A stretch of 64,000 nt of DNA from Acidobacteriaceae bacterium (GTDB taxonomy: Bacteria; Acidobacteriota; Terriglobia; Terriglobales; Acidobacteriaceae): contig DAIDKP010000002.1 in NCBI GenBank assembly GCA_027449965.1, positions 1 to 64,000 on the forward strand, in the 5' to 3' direction. The position numbers and the translations under genes were made by a program. A model generated the notes under the pieces. That model searched no databases. It was given only the letters and a program-made list of their open reading frames with translations, and was not told where the DNA came from. The number at the start of each line of letters is the position of its first letter. Positions within the stretch are counted from its first letter, which is position 1. Positions 53,317 to 62,201 of this stretch are shown here, piece by piece.

Positions 53317-54366
53317 ATGCCCAAAGCCAAGCCTGTCCGTCCCATCCGCTACGCCGACGCAGGCGTGGACATCGCCTCCGGCGACCGCGCCAAGGACCGC
53401 ATCAAAGCTCTCGCCGCCAGCACACTCAACCGCAACGTTCTGGCTGGTGTCGGTGGCTTTGGTGCGCTCTTCCAGCTCGACCGCCGCAAGTGGAAGGACC
53501 CCATCCTCGTCAGCTCGGCCGACGGCGTCGGCACAAAGCTCAAGCTTGCCTTCCAGCTCGGCGTCCACACCACCGTCGGCGCCGACCTCGTCAACCACTG
53601 CGTCAACGACATCGCCGTACAGGGCGCGACACCGCTCTTCTTCCTCGACTATCTGGCCAGCGGCAAGCTCAAACCGACCATTCTGGAGCAGGTCGTTGAG
53701 GGCATGGCTCACGCCTGCCGCGACAACGGCTGCGCCCTCATCGGCGGCGAAACCGCTCAGATGCCCGGCTTCTATCAGGATGGGGAATACGACCTCGCCG
53801 GCTTCATCGTCGGCGTCGTCGAGCGCGACCAGATGGTCACCGGCGCCACCATCCGACCCGGCGACATCCTCCTCGGCCTGCCCTCCACCGGCCTGCACAC
53901 CAACGGCTACTCGCTGGCCCGCAAGCTCTTCTTTGAGGTTGCCGGATACACCCCGCGTCAGCGCGTCCGCGCCATCGGTGGCCGCGCCGCAGAGGTGCTC
54001 ATGGCCACTCACCGCAGCTATCTGCCCGCTTTGCAGAAGCTCACCGGCGCAGGTCTGGTCAGCGGCATGGCCCACATCACCGGCGGTGGCATCACCGAAA
54101 ACCTGCCCCGTATCCTGCCCAAAGGCACCGCCGCCCAGGTCCAGCTCGGCTCCTGGCCCGTCCTGCCCGTCTTCGAGCATCTGCGCGAACTCGGCAGCGT
54201 TCCTCAGGACGAGATGATGCGCACCTTCAACATGGGCATCGGATTGATCGTCGCAGTCCCCGCCGACAAACTCCGCCGTGCCACCGCGCTGCTGCGCCGC
54301 ATCGGCGAGCCGCACCACATCATCGGCACCGTCATCCGTGGCCATCGCCGGGTGATCTACCAATGA
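53317..54366 (+). CDS. purM: Phosphoribosylformylglycinamidine cyclo-ligase (AIR synthetase)
   Basis: A 349-residue protein from ATG 53317 with GGAAAG upstream. YADAGVDIASGDRAKDRI, VSSADGVGTKLKLA, NDIAVQGATPLFFLDY, GGETAQMPGFY and THITGGGI-like HITGGGITENLPR are diagnostic. It closes the imidazole ring in purine synthesis. purN begins inside its stop (ATGA), giving a purMN operon as in many bacteria. An upstream in-frame GTG at 53296 is less likely. Confidence 0.96.
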   Translation: MPKAKPVRPIRYADAGVDIASGDRAKDRIKALAASTLNRNVLAGVGGFGALFQLDRRKWKDPILVSSADGVGTKLKLAFQLGVHTTVGADLVNHCVNDIAVQGATPLFFLDYLASGKLKPTILEQVVEGMAHACRDNGCALIGGETAQMPGFYQDGEYDLAGFIVGVVERDQMVTGATIRPGDILLGLPSTGLHTNGYSLARKLFFEVAGYTPRQRVRAIGGRAAEVLMATHRSYLPALQKLTGAGLVSGMAHITGGGITENLPRILPKGTAAQVQLGSWPVLPVFEHLRELGSVPQDEMMRTFNMGIGLIVAVPADKLRRATALLRRIGEPHHIIGTVIRGHRRVIYQ

Positions 54367-55022
54367 GCCAGCCGACCCCCGCTTCGTCCGGCTCGCAGCA
54401 GCCCAGAACGCGCCTCGGCATCCTGCTCTCCGGACGCGGCTCCAACTTCCTGGCCATAGCACGCGCCATCGCCAACTGTAGCCTGGCCGGCGTGGAGATT
54501 GCCGTCGTCCTCTCGAACGTTGCCGGCGCTCCTGGACTCGCCGCAGCACGCGAGCTTAACCTGCCCACGGAATGCTTCGTCTCCCGAGGTCGACTCCGCG
54601 CCGAACACGACGCCGACGTCATCGCCTGCCTGCGCCAGCACCGCGTCGATCTCGTCTGCCTCGCCGGGTACATGCGTCTGCTTTCGCCCGGCTTCATCGC
54701 CGCCTTCCCGGATCGCATCTTGAACATACACCCGTCGCTGCTGCCGGCATTCCCCGGTCTCGACGCGCAGATGCAGGCCTTCGAGTACGGCTGCACCGTC
54801 GCCGGCTGCACCGTCCATTTCGTCGATGAGCACCTCGATCACGGCGTCATCGTCCTCCAGCGCACCGTGCCCGTGCTGGATGACGATGACGCGCACACGC
54901 TCGCCGCGCGCATCCTGGAGCAGGAGCACCTTGCCTATCCGGAGGCCATCGCGCGGGTCGTCTCCGGGCGCTACCGCATCGAAGGGCGCCGCTTCGTCGC
55001 TCACGCTGCCCAGATCTCGTAA
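54363..55022 (+). CDS. purN: Phosphoribosylglycinamide formyltransferase
   Basis: A 219-residue enzyme coupled to purM by a 4-nt overlap. LLSGRGSNFLAIA is the substrate loop, LAGYMRLLSPGF and NIHPSLLPAFPGL contain the catalytic Asn and His, and VHFVDEHLDHG the catalytic Asp. It uses 10-formyl-tetrahydrofolate to formylate GAR. A Pro/Ser-rich leader of about 15 residues precedes the core. Confidence 0.95.
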   Translation: MSQPTPASSGSQQPRTRLGILLSGRGSNFLAIARAIANCSLAGVEIAVVLSNVAGAPGLAAARELNLPTECFVSRGRLRAEHDADVIACLRQHRVDLVCLAGYMRLLSPGFIAAFPDRILNIHPSLLPAFPGLDAQMQAFEYGCTVAGCTVHFVDEHLDHGVIVLQRTVPVLDDDDAHTLAARILEQEHLAYPEAIARVVSGRYRIEGRRFVAHAAQIS

Positions 55023-55356
55023 CGGGCAGGACGCCGTAACGTTGAGGGTCTCGAACCTCTGGAACATCTGAAGGGGAAGAACGCCGCAAAACGGGCGTAA
55101 ACGGCCTGTTTTTCTCGCCCGCCAGAATTCTGTCAAGAGGCGCAGTCGAATATTTTTCCTAAACCATTGATTCCATTGCTAATTTTCTTAGCCCAAAATG
55201 GCAGGCAATTCTGCGTCTTTTTTGTACTCTCTGTCTGTGGCCAGGATCGGGTCGCGCATGGACGAGGGCAACCTTGTTTCCACACGGCTGCGCGACCGAC
55301 TCCAGCCCGGAAAACCTGACTCGGAATTGAAACTCCGGGCGGAATGAGGAAAAGCG
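55023..55356. other. Intergenic region after purN
   Basis: 334 nt with no supported gene. Near its start GAGGGTCTCGAACCTC can pair, and an inverted repeat (55092-55121) may terminate purMN. The right half should contain the promoter of the small gene at 55357; TTTTTGTACTC is AT-rich, but no clear -35/-10 pair is evident. Confidence 0.4.
55092..55121 (+). terminator. Candidate terminator hairpin after purMN
   Basis: CGGGCG (55092-55097) pairs with CGCCCG (55116-55121) across an 18-nt loop. A five-T run (55109-55113) lies in the loop rather than after the stem, so this is an imperfect intrinsic terminator. Position about 70 nt after purN suits a transcript end. Confidence 0.3.
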
Positions 55357-55635
55357 ATGGCAAATATCCTGGTGAACGTGGAAAAAGGCATTGTGATTGG
55401 TGTGGAAGATGCGCTGCGATGGTTTGGCAAGGCCAAGGTGCTGTTGTCTGCCGCGCCTGCTGTTGTAGCCGCACTGGCAACGCTGGTTACAGCCGTGGAA
55501 AAGCCGCTCACCGATCTGGCGGGCGCAGCGGGCAATCCGCTGAACTTCGCGTTGGACTATCAGACAGCAATGGACCTGAAAGCTGTCTGGCCTGACGTGA
55601 AGAGCTTCCTGGAATCGCTTGGCGTCAAATTCTGA
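55357..55635 (+). CDS. Small hypothetical protein, 92 residues
   Basis: ATG 55357 has GAGG 8 nt upstream. The protein reads MANILVNVEKGIVIGVEDAL, then an Ala/Val-rich stretch (SAAPAVVAALATLV), KPLTDLAGAAGNPLN, and WPDVKSFLESLGVKF. The Ala/Val stretch is amphipathic rather than a firm TM helix. I do not recognise the family. It stands alone before an ABM-type gene, 167 nt away. Confidence 0.6.
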   Translation: MANILVNVEKGIVIGVEDALRWFGKAKVLLSAAPAVVAALATLVTAVEKPLTDLAGAAGNPLNFALDYQTAMDLKAVWPDVKSFLESLGVKF

Positions 55636-55802
55636 CGCTCGAGCCAGGCATGGCCGCGGCCAACCAGCCGCGGCCAGCCATGTTGCATCATTCAACGGCG
55701 GCTTCTTCCCATTGTCGATCTCATCAACAGAGTCTGGTCCGTTCCGGCAGGTTTGTAGCTTCTTCCACGCCTGTTCCGTAATCGAAGGTTCAGGAGGAGT
55801 TT

Positions 55803-56108
55803 ATGGATTCATTTGCACTGCTCGGAACGTTTCATGCAAAACCCGGCAAGGAAGCTGAAGTGGAAGCATTTTTGAAGTCGGCTTTGCCCATTGCATCCGC
55901 TGAAGAAGGTACCTCGCACTGGTTCGCACTCAAGCTTGGCCCGGCAAAATTTGGCATCTTTGACACCTTTCCCACAGAAGCCGGTCGTCAGGCCCATCTG
56001 ACGGGCGAAATTGCCAAAGCTCTCTTCGCGCGCGCTGAAGAACTCTTCGCCGTGCCGCCTCAGGTGGAGCATGTCGAAGTGCTTGCAGCAAAAATTCCTC
56101 GAAATTAA
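55803..56108 (+). CDS. Antibiotic-biosynthesis-monooxygenase (ABM) superfamily protein
   Basis: AGGAGG lies just upstream of ATG 55803. The 101-residue product is a single ferredoxin-like dimeric alpha/beta barrel unit: ALLGTFHAKPGKEAEVEAFL, EEGTSHWFALKLG, FGIFDTFPTEAGRQAHL and PPQVEHVEVLAAK. Small ABM proteins act as quinol-type monooxygenases or are of unknown function. No cofactor or partner gene is visible. It converges with recX. Confidence 0.85.
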   Translation: MDSFALLGTFHAKPGKEAEVEAFLKSALPIASAEEGTSHWFALKLGPAKFGIFDTFPTEAGRQAHLTGEIAKALFARAEELFAVPPQVEHVEVLAAKIPRN

Positions 56109-56232
56109 AGCGAAATCAGGGTAGACATCCCCAGTCGATACGGTGCCAGGCTGCATTCTTTCTCGGGAAAGTTGCAGCCTTGCTGTTTTTGGGAGTTTGC
56201 AGACTCTGGGTTTGCACTCTTTTATCGAGCGA

Positions 56233-56799
56233 CTATGGATCTTCGACGTCGGTCGTCGTATCTGCGTCCGTATCGGCCAGCACGCTCAGTGCTTCTTCAG
56301 GAATCTCCCACTGCCGCAGAATTTTGTAAATCACGCCCGTGGAGAAACCAGCAGCAACCAGTCGTCGCATGACACGCGCCGTATCTTTTTCGTTCTCGGG
56401 TTTGCGAATGCGTTTGCGCTCCAGATGCTGGCGCGCCAGCGTTTCCTCGCTCACCTCGGCATAGCGTGCTTCGATCGTCTCCGCTGCAAGCTGCTGCGAG
56501 ACACCTTTCATGGCCAGATCATTGCGAACGCGGCGCGGACCCAGCTTCTGATTCTGCTGACGCATCTGCACAAAGTTGTCGGCAAAGGCCGCATCATCCA
56601 CCAGCCGATATTCCCGCAAGCGATTCAACACCGCTTCCACTTTGGCGTTTCCGGACTCATCCGGCTCCACGCGACCCAGCAGCTTGCGGCGCACCTCGGC
56701 GATCGAGCGCATCTGCTGCCCCAGCAGCCGCAACGCATATTCATGCAGTGCGACTTCATCCAGAAAGCTGCGCGGTTTTTGAGTGCGGGAAAAACTCAT
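56233..56799 (-). CDS. recX: Regulatory protein RecX
   Basis: About 188 residues from ATG 56799 (MSFSRTQKPRSF). Three-helix RecX repeats are visible: ALRLLGQQMRSIAEVRRKLL, LREYRLVDDAAFADNFVQMR, RRVRNDLAMKGVSQQLA and AARVMRRL-like RVMRRLVAAGFS. RecX modulates RecA filaments. recA is not in this window. It lies just after the degenerate histidine kinase gene on the same strand. Confidence 0.88.
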   Translation of the reverse strand: MSFSRTQKPRSFLDEVALHEYALRLLGQQMRSIAEVRRKLLGRVEPDESGNAKVEAVLNRLREYRLVDDAAFADNFVQMRQQNQKLGPRRVRNDLAMKGVSQQLAAETIEARYAEVSEETLARQHLERKRIRKPENEKDTARVMRRLVAAGFSTGVIYKILRQWEIPEEALSVLADTDADTTTDVEDP

Positions 56800-56863
56800 G
56801 CAAACGCAGTGTAACGCGAGGAGGGCAGCCATGAAGACGATCGAAGCGAAGACCGGTTTGGAT

Positions 56864-58945
56864 TCAAAGCCGAGGCGCGGACTGACGAACCGGAATATTC
56901 AGCGTGATGCGAACTCCACGTGTGACCGATGCGTTTGCCGGACCATCGTCCGAGTCCAGATTGGTCGCCTCGATCGCTCCACCATACTCACGCAGAATCT
57001 CCGCACTCAGGCTGAGTCCAATGCCGGTGGTCACATCCGCTTCCTGGCCCCTGTCCAGCGCCTGGAAGATGCGCTCCGGATGCGCCAGTTGCGGTCCGTT
57101 GTGCTGCAACTGAATGCGGATGTGATCTCCTCGAAGCTGAACGTCCATCTGGATCGACTTCTGCTCGCCGCCACGCTGGCGCTCCACGGCGCTGATCGCG
57201 TACTGGAGCAGGTGCATCAAAGCCTGTCGGATGCGATGCGCATTCCCATACAGTCGCGGCAAATCCGCATGGGCGCGCCGTGCAAACTCAATCGATTCGC
57301 AAAGAAAATCCGGACGATACAGTTGCTCCGCGTCGGCCAGTATCTCCTCGATCGAAAACTCTGTGTAGTACTCCTGACCCTGTCGCGAAAGATGTGTCAG
57401 CCGATCCAGAACCGCGCGCATGCGTCGCGCTTCCAGCAGGATCGCGTGCGCGGAGTTGCGCTCCAGGCTCGTGGGAATCACATCCTCCAGCAATGAAGCG
57501 TAGCCCAGCATGACGGTGAGCGGATTATGCAGTTGCTGTGCCAGCCGTATGGCCAGCAGACCGGCTCCGGTAGAGCGTTCGGCGTCGATCAGCTTGCCCA
57601 TGGTGAAGGCTTGCGCACGTGCTCGCCGCACGCGCTCAGCCAGAATCTGCAAAGGCAGCAGGTCGTCCGGCACCAGCGGAGATTCACCTTTGATCTCCTC
57701 AGATAGCAGGAATGCTCCGTCCACTTCTCCCTCGGAGCGACCCAGCAATACAACAGTGAAACGCGTCAGGTGCAGCGTTGCCAGATCATCGCCGGGGCGA
57801 AGCCACGGATGAAGGTCCAGCGTACGCGCATCGGCTCCCGCAATGCACGGCGGCAGGCTCGAACTGATCGCAGAAGCAGGAATGTCCTCAAACGCAGCAT
57901 CCAGAGTAAGTACCGCGGCGCGATCCAGGCCAGCGCTGCCGGTGACGGTGAAGCGTCCGGATCGTTTGCGCAGCAGCAGCGCCACGCGACGGAAGCGGCT
58001 ATGCGTGGCGATCATCGAGCAGATTGCGGCGGTCTGTTCATCGAACTGGATGAGATTACGCGCGTTGAGCTGTTGCTGGGCATAGGTTTGCAGTTCGGTG
58101 CGAATGCGTCGTTCACGGTTTCGCGCCAGCACGTTGGTGTCAATCTCATCTTCCATGGCGAGCAGCAGCAGCCCTACAGCCAGTAGAACCTTGCTGAGAA
58201 TCCAGGAGCGAGCCAGCGAGACCATCCATCCGCCTTCGCTGCCAGCCTCGACGCCCATAAAGGGCGGAATCGCCCAAACCACAAGACCGAAGACCGACAG
58301 CAGGACGCCCGGCGTGATGCGTCGCCAGGTAAAGATGACCAGCAGGGCGGTCATCAGCAGGTTGCCGGAGATGCCAATCCAAAGTGGCCAGTAAATGTTT
58401 CCATGCAGGTAAAACCAACAACAGCCAATGGCGGCTGTCACCACGACGATCTCCGCCAGATAGACAGGAATCACGCCATCGCGCAGACTCCAGATGGCGG
58501 CCACGGCAATCGCCATCCAGGCCAGAATGAGATAGATCCAGATCTGGCCACCCTGCGGATGCATGAGTGGTCCGTAGCTGAGGATGGTGTAAAGGATCAG
58601 CGGCGCGATATAGGGAATGACGAAGAGAATGCGTCGGCGCCCAAGGCGAAAGGTGAGCGGTGAAAGCGAGCCGAGCAGGAAAGCCGAGGCGGTCATCAGC
58701 GCCGTCTGACTAACGACGCTCATCCAACGCGAAGACGGGGCTAGTGTGCCATGAAAGAGCCACGGCATCGGCGGGTTGACGCTCATGGTTACGCGCCAGA
58801 AGAAACACGCGTAAACGAACATGCAGAAGACGCCCAGCAGCCAAAGGAGCGTACGCGTATTCCGCAGCCGCGCGTAAAGGTAGGCAAACGCGAACCACAG
58901 CGCGCCCAGCAATGCAGCTGTCGGAATTTGATAATCGTCCAGCAT
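56864..58945 (-). CDS. Degenerate membrane histidine kinase-like protein
   Basis: A 693-residue protein: eight or so N-terminal TM helices (7TMR-like), a coiled segment (ARNRERRIRTELQTYAQQQL), a GAF-like domain, then HisKA/HATPase-like regions. The H-box reads LAQQLHNPLTVMLGYA, where kinases usually have LAHELNNPLT; the phospho-acceptor His is Gln470. The N-box ALMHLLQYAISA lacks both Asn, and the G1 box is HNGPQL instead of DNGxGI. The G2 box (TGIGLSLSAEI) is kept. It is therefore probably a non-phosphorylating pseudokinase or sensor scaffold. No response regulator is adjacent. Confidence 0.82.
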   Translation of the reverse strand: MLDDYQIPTAALLGALWFAFAYLYARLRNTRTLLWLLGVFCMFVYACFFWRVTMSVNPPMPWLFHGTLAPSSRWMSVVSQTALMTASAFLLGSLSPLTFRLGRRRILFVIPYIAPLILYTILSYGPLMHPQGGQIWIYLILAWMAIAVAAIWSLRDGVIPVYLAEIVVVTAAIGCCWFYLHGNIYWPLWIGISGNLLMTALLVIFTWRRITPGVLLSVFGLVVWAIPPFMGVEAGSEGGWMVSLARSWILSKVLLAVGLLLLAMEDEIDTNVLARNRERRIRTELQTYAQQQLNARNLIQFDEQTAAICSMIATHSRFRRVALLLRKRSGRFTVTGSAGLDRAAVLTLDAAFEDIPASAISSSLPPCIAGADARTLDLHPWLRPGDDLATLHLTRFTVVLLGRSEGEVDGAFLLSEEIKGESPLVPDDLLPLQILAERVRRARAQAFTMGKLIDAERSTGAGLLAIRLAQQLHNPLTVMLGYASLLEDVIPTSLERNSAHAILLEARRMRAVLDRLTHLSRQGQEYYTEFSIEEILADAEQLYRPDFLCESIEFARRAHADLPRLYGNAHRIRQALMHLLQYAISAVERQRGGEQKSIQMDVQLRGDHIRIQLQHNGPQLAHPERIFQALDRGQEADVTTGIGLSLSAEILREYGGAIEATNLDSDDGPANASVTRGVRITLNIPVRQSAPRL

Positions 58946-59156
58946 CGTGGCGAAGCGACCTCAGGCATCAGGCAGAAAACTGGCCTGCTCGCGGAGCTGA
59001 CCGAAAAAGCCCGGAAAGCCCCAGCTTACATGTTCCGGGCAAACGTGCGCCTGCACCATGCGTCTAAAGTGGTAGATAGCTGACCCGAAAGTGGACGGTG
59101 CGCCGGAGTTGCCCGAGATGGAAGCGATTGGCGAGAGAAAGATAAAAGCAAATACG

Positions 59157-60071
59157 ATGGGCGGCGAGGCGAGGCGGCTCCTTTGGTCCGCATTGCGCCC
59201 ATCGGCGGCCGCCCTGCTGGTGGCGCTGGCCTGCGTCGGCGCAGTGCAGGCGCGTGCGCTCACCGGCAAAAAGAACAAGACGGCGAAGAACGCTGACGAG
59301 AGCTATACGCCGATGCCACTGGACTCCGGCTTTGGACCGATGGACCTGACGGCGCCGCCGATTCCTCCGGAGCAGATTATCCAAAAATTCACCGAAAAAG
59401 AGTCAGCGTTCCGCGCTGCGCTCGACCACTACACCTATCGCCGCGCGGTAACGGTGCAGACGATCGATGACGACAACAAGGTGGACGGGCAGTACTACGA
59501 GGTGGACGACGTGATCTTTGATCCAGGCGGCAAGCGGACGGAGCGCGTGGTCTATGCGCCGCAGAATACGCTGCAGCGGATTACGATGTCCCCCGCCGAT
59601 TTCCAGGACATTCAGCAGCGGCTGCCGTTTGTGCTGACGAAGGAAGACGTGGCGCAGTACAACGTGACGTATGTGGGCAAGGAAAAGGTGGACGATGTGC
59701 TGTGCTACGTCTTTGACGTGGCTCCGAAGGTGATGGAAAAAGGCAAACGATATTTGCAGGGGCGCATCTGGGTGGATTCGGAAGATATGCAGATCGTGAT
59801 TACCAATGGGAAAAACGTGCCGGACGATCTGCGCAAAGGACACGAAGACCTTTCGCCGCCGTTCACCACCTATCGACAGCAGATTGACGGCAAATACTGG
59901 TTTCCGACCTACACCAAAGCAGAGGGTATCCTGCACTTCTCCGGCGGCAACGGCTACCTGGGCCAAGACGTACACATTCGCCAGACCGTGAAATATACCG
60001 ACTACAAGCAGTTTGGATCGAAGTCAACGATTATCTACGCCGGACAAGCTCAGCCGGGCGCACCCCAGTAA
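59157..60071 (+). CDS. Secreted hypothetical protein, LolA/RseB-like fold possible
   Basis: A 304-residue protein from ATG 59157, giving a signal peptide (ALRPSAAALLVALACVGAVQ) ending ARA; GTG 59091 would add 22 residues. The mature part has an alpha segment (PEQIIQKFTEKESAFRAAL) and then many beta-strands (YTYRRAVTVQTIDDDNKVDG, VLCYVFDVAPKVMEKGKRYL, GRIWVDSEDMQIV). This pattern, an open half-barrel with 'R.WvD..d.qiv', resembles lipoprotein-localisation LolA/outer-membrane lipoprotein-sorting proteins. Function is unproven. Confidence 0.75.
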   Translation: MGGEARRLLWSALRPSAAALLVALACVGAVQARALTGKKNKTAKNADESYTPMPLDSGFGPMDLTAPPIPPEQIIQKFTEKESAFRAALDHYTYRRAVTVQTIDDDNKVDGQYYEVDDVIFDPGGKRTERVVYAPQNTLQRITMSPADFQDIQQRLPFVLTKEDVAQYNVTYVGKEKVDDVLCYVFDVAPKVMEKGKRYLQGRIWVDSEDMQIVITNGKNVPDDLRKGHEDLSPPFTTYRQQIDGKYWFPTYTKAEGILHFSGGNGYLGQDVHIRQTVKYTDYKQFGSKSTIIYAGQAQPGAPQ

Positions 60072-60090
60072 GCATTGCGCGCAGCCACTG

Positions 60091-60211
60091 CGCGTTCGCG
60101 CGCCTGCGCTCCTGTTAGTCGCGGGGGCGGGGTGGTGGTTGCCGACGAGAAACAGATTCCATTCGGGAATGACAAACGAAGAAGCAGAGGCGATGGCGAC
60201 AGCAGAAGCGG
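60091..60211. repeat. Intergenic repeat family, copy 1
   Basis: This noncoding stretch shares ordered blocks with 61479-61600 and more weakly with 62202-62315: TTCGCGCGCCTGCGCT, GTCGCGGGGGCGGGGTGG, ACAGATTCCATTCGGGAATG and ACAAACGAAGAAGCAGAGGC. ATTCC/GGAAT can pair. It lies between convergent genes, right up to the aminotransferase stop. Confidence 0.6.
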
Positions 60212-60229
60212 AGTGGGAAGTGCTCGAGG

Positions 60230-61402
60230 TCAGGGTTTGAGAAAACGGTGCAGCGCTTCCACGGCAGCTTCAATTTCGGGGATAGGGAGCGCGTAGCCGA
60301 AGCGAAGATGGCCCTCGCCCTGAGCGCCGAAGACCGAGCCGGGGATGGTGGCGATGTGTGCTTTGTCGAGCAGAATTTCGGCGGCGGTCTTGCTGATGCG
60401 ATGAATGGATTCGACGTTGGGGAAGGCATAGAATGCGCCTGCCGGAGGGTCGCAGGCGAGGCCCACGGCGTTGAGGCCGGCGACGAGCAGGTCGCGCCGT
60501 TTGCGATACTCGACGAGGCGCGCGGCGTGTTCGGACTCTGGCGTTGCAAGCGCGGCGAGCATGGCGAACTGCACAGGAGTGGGCACGCCGTTGGTGGAGT
60601 AGAGAACGATCTTGCGCAGCGCGGTCATGAAGGGTTCCTGAGCGACGGCGTAACCGCCGCGCCAGCCGGTCATGGCGAAGGATTTGGAAAAGGTGAAACA
60701 GGTGATGGTGCGCTCGGCCATGCCGGGCAGCGAGGCGATGGAGAAGTGCTGGCCGTCGTAGACGAGGTCTTCGTAGGCTTCGTCGGCGATGACGACGAGG
60801 TTGCGCGCGAGGGCGAAGGCTGCGACCTCTTCTGCTTCAGCGCGGGTGAAGACGACGCCGGAGGGATTCTGCGGGGTGTTGTAGTAGATGGCGCGGGTCT
60901 GCGGGGTGGAGAACTGCTCAAGCGTGGCGGTGATGCCGTTGCGCCGCGCGGAGGTGGTGGGCACGAGCAGTGGGCGCGCCTGAGCGCCGCGGATGAGGTC
61001 GCCGATGGGCGTCCAGTAAGGCGAAAAGACGAGCGCATCGTCGCCGGGGTCGAGCACGGACTGGAAGGCGGCGTAGAGCGCCTGAGAGCCGCCGACGGTG
61101 GCGATGACATGATCGACCGTGACGGGGATGCGGTTTTTGGCCGCGATCTTGGCAGCGAGCGCTTCGCGCAGCGGGGCGATGCCGGAAGACGGCGCGTAGT
61201 GGGTCTGGTTGCGGACGAGAGCTTCGATGGCCGCGTACTTGATGGCATCGGGCGTCTCGAAGTATGGCTCGCCGCCGTGGAGCGCGTGGACCTGTTGGCC
61301 GCTGGCACGCAAGGCCATGACCTTGTTGCGGATCTGAACGATATCGGAAAATCCAACCTCATCGAGTCGATGCGCGATGCGCAGTTCTGGAGCGTGAGCC
61401 AT
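60230..61402 (-). CDS. Class I/II aminotransferase (aspartate aminotransferase-like)
   Basis: A 390-residue PLP enzyme from ATG 61402 with GAGAGG upstream. HGGEPYFETP (substrate site), YAPSSGIAPLREALA, NTPQNPSGVVF (PLP Asn), VIADEAYEDLVYD and the PLP lysine in FTFSKSFAMTGWRGGY are those of fold-type I subgroup Ib. Aspartate, aromatic or prephenate specificity cannot be separated here. It stands alone, bounded on both sides by copies of the intergenic repeat. Confidence 0.92.
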   Translation of the reverse strand: MAHAPELRIAHRLDEVGFSDIVQIRNKVMALRASGQQVHALHGGEPYFETPDAIKYAAIEALVRNQTHYAPSSGIAPLREALAAKIAAKNRIPVTVDHVIATVGGSQALYAAFQSVLDPGDDALVFSPYWTPIGDLIRGAQARPLLVPTTSARRNGITATLEQFSTPQTRAIYYNTPQNPSGVVFTRAEAEEVAAFALARNLVVIADEAYEDLVYDGQHFSIASLPGMAERTITCFTFSKSFAMTGWRGGYAVAQEPFMTALRKIVLYSTNGVPTPVQFAMLAALATPESEHAARLVEYRKRRDLLVAGLNAVGLACDPPAGAFYAFPNVESIHRISKTAAEILLDKAHIATIPGSVFGAQGEGHLRFGYALPIPEIEAAVEALHRFLKP

Positions 61403-61478
61403 GGCGGGTGTCCTCTCCGGCGAAGCGTTCTGCATTCAGCATAGCGGAGTCTGGCTGGGCATTGCATGCAGCAGCAGC

Positions 61479-61600
61479 GTGTTCGCGCGTTTGCGCTTCC
61501 GCTGGTCGCAGGATGGGGTGGGGAAACAGCAGATTCCCTGCGGGAATGACAACAAGAAGAGCACCGGCAAAAGCAACGGCGACTACACCGGCAGAAGCAG
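61479..61600. repeat. Intergenic repeat family, copy 2
   Basis: The clearest copy: TTCGCGCGTTTGCGCTTCC, GTCGCAGGATGGGGTGG, CAGATTCCCTGCGGGAATGA and CAACAAGAAGAGCACCGGC. ATTCCC-TGC-GGGAAT is a perfect hairpin. It lies between the divergent aminotransferase and CcdC-like genes. Confidence 0.6.
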
Positions 61601-61696
61601 ATGGATGGGATGAAAATGAGGCGTCAGAGCGTGGAAGGGTTGGGCGAGTAAGGGCGATATTCTGAACGAGACGTTTTAAAAAAGGGGTTGCGGTTC

Positions 61697-62179
61697 ATGG
61701 TGGATTTGCCGGGTAGTCTTTCGCGCCAGACGTTTACGGCGGTGGTGACGGTGATGGGTTTGGTGGGGGTATTGTTCTGGCGCGTGCGTGAGGGGCAGTC
61801 GGCTGTGACGGTGCGCAAGATTATTCTTCCGCCGCTGGGGATGGCGACGGGGTTTTGCATGTTTTTTGCGCAGCAGTTTCGCGTGCCCTGGCTGTGGGCG
61901 GTGGGTGCGTTTGTGCTGGGCGCGGTGGCGCTGGCGTGGCCGCTGCTGGTGACTTCGCGGCTGGAGCGTGAGGGCGAGGCGATCATGATGCGCCGGTCGA
62001 AGGTGTTTTTCCTGGTGATTATTGCGCTGGCGGCGGTGCGGTACTTTGCACGTGGCTACTTTGACCACCTGCTGACGCTGGAGCAGACAGGCGGATTGTT
62101 TTTCATCCTTGCGTTTGGAATGATTCTGCGCTGGCGGTTGAGTATGCTGCGTGAGTATCGGCGGCTGATGACGGTGTAG
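61697..62179 (+). CDS. CcdC-like integral membrane protein
   Basis: A 160-residue protein from ATG 61697 after AAGGGG. Five TM segments and the family words VTVRKIILPPLGMATGFCMF, FRVPWLWAVGAFVLGAVALA, WPLLVTSRLEREG, MMRRSKVFFLVII and QTGGLFFILAFGMILRWR match CcdC/DUF1453 proteins. CcdC of Bacillus is linked to cytochrome c maturation, but its role is not settled. No CcdA or other Ccm/Res gene is in the window. Confidence 0.87.
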   Translation: MVDLPGSLSRQTFTAVVTVMGLVGVLFWRVREGQSAVTVRKIILPPLGMATGFCMFFAQQFRVPWLWAVGAFVLGAVALAWPLLVTSRLEREGEAIMMRRSKVFFLVIIALAAVRYFARGYFDHLLTLEQTGGLFFILAFGMILRWRLSMLREYRRLMTV

Positions 62180-62201
62180 CCGTTTCTTGCGCATGGAGCG
62201 A

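Noticed and set aside
53155..54549. 464-codon minus-strand frame opposite purM
   Set aside because: Antisense to purM; the Gly/Ala/Asp-rich composition reflects codon bias of the real gene.
55040..55060. tRNA-like GGTCTCGAACCTC string
   Set aside because: It resembles a T-arm, but there is no acceptor, D or anticodon arm around it. No tRNA was found in the window.
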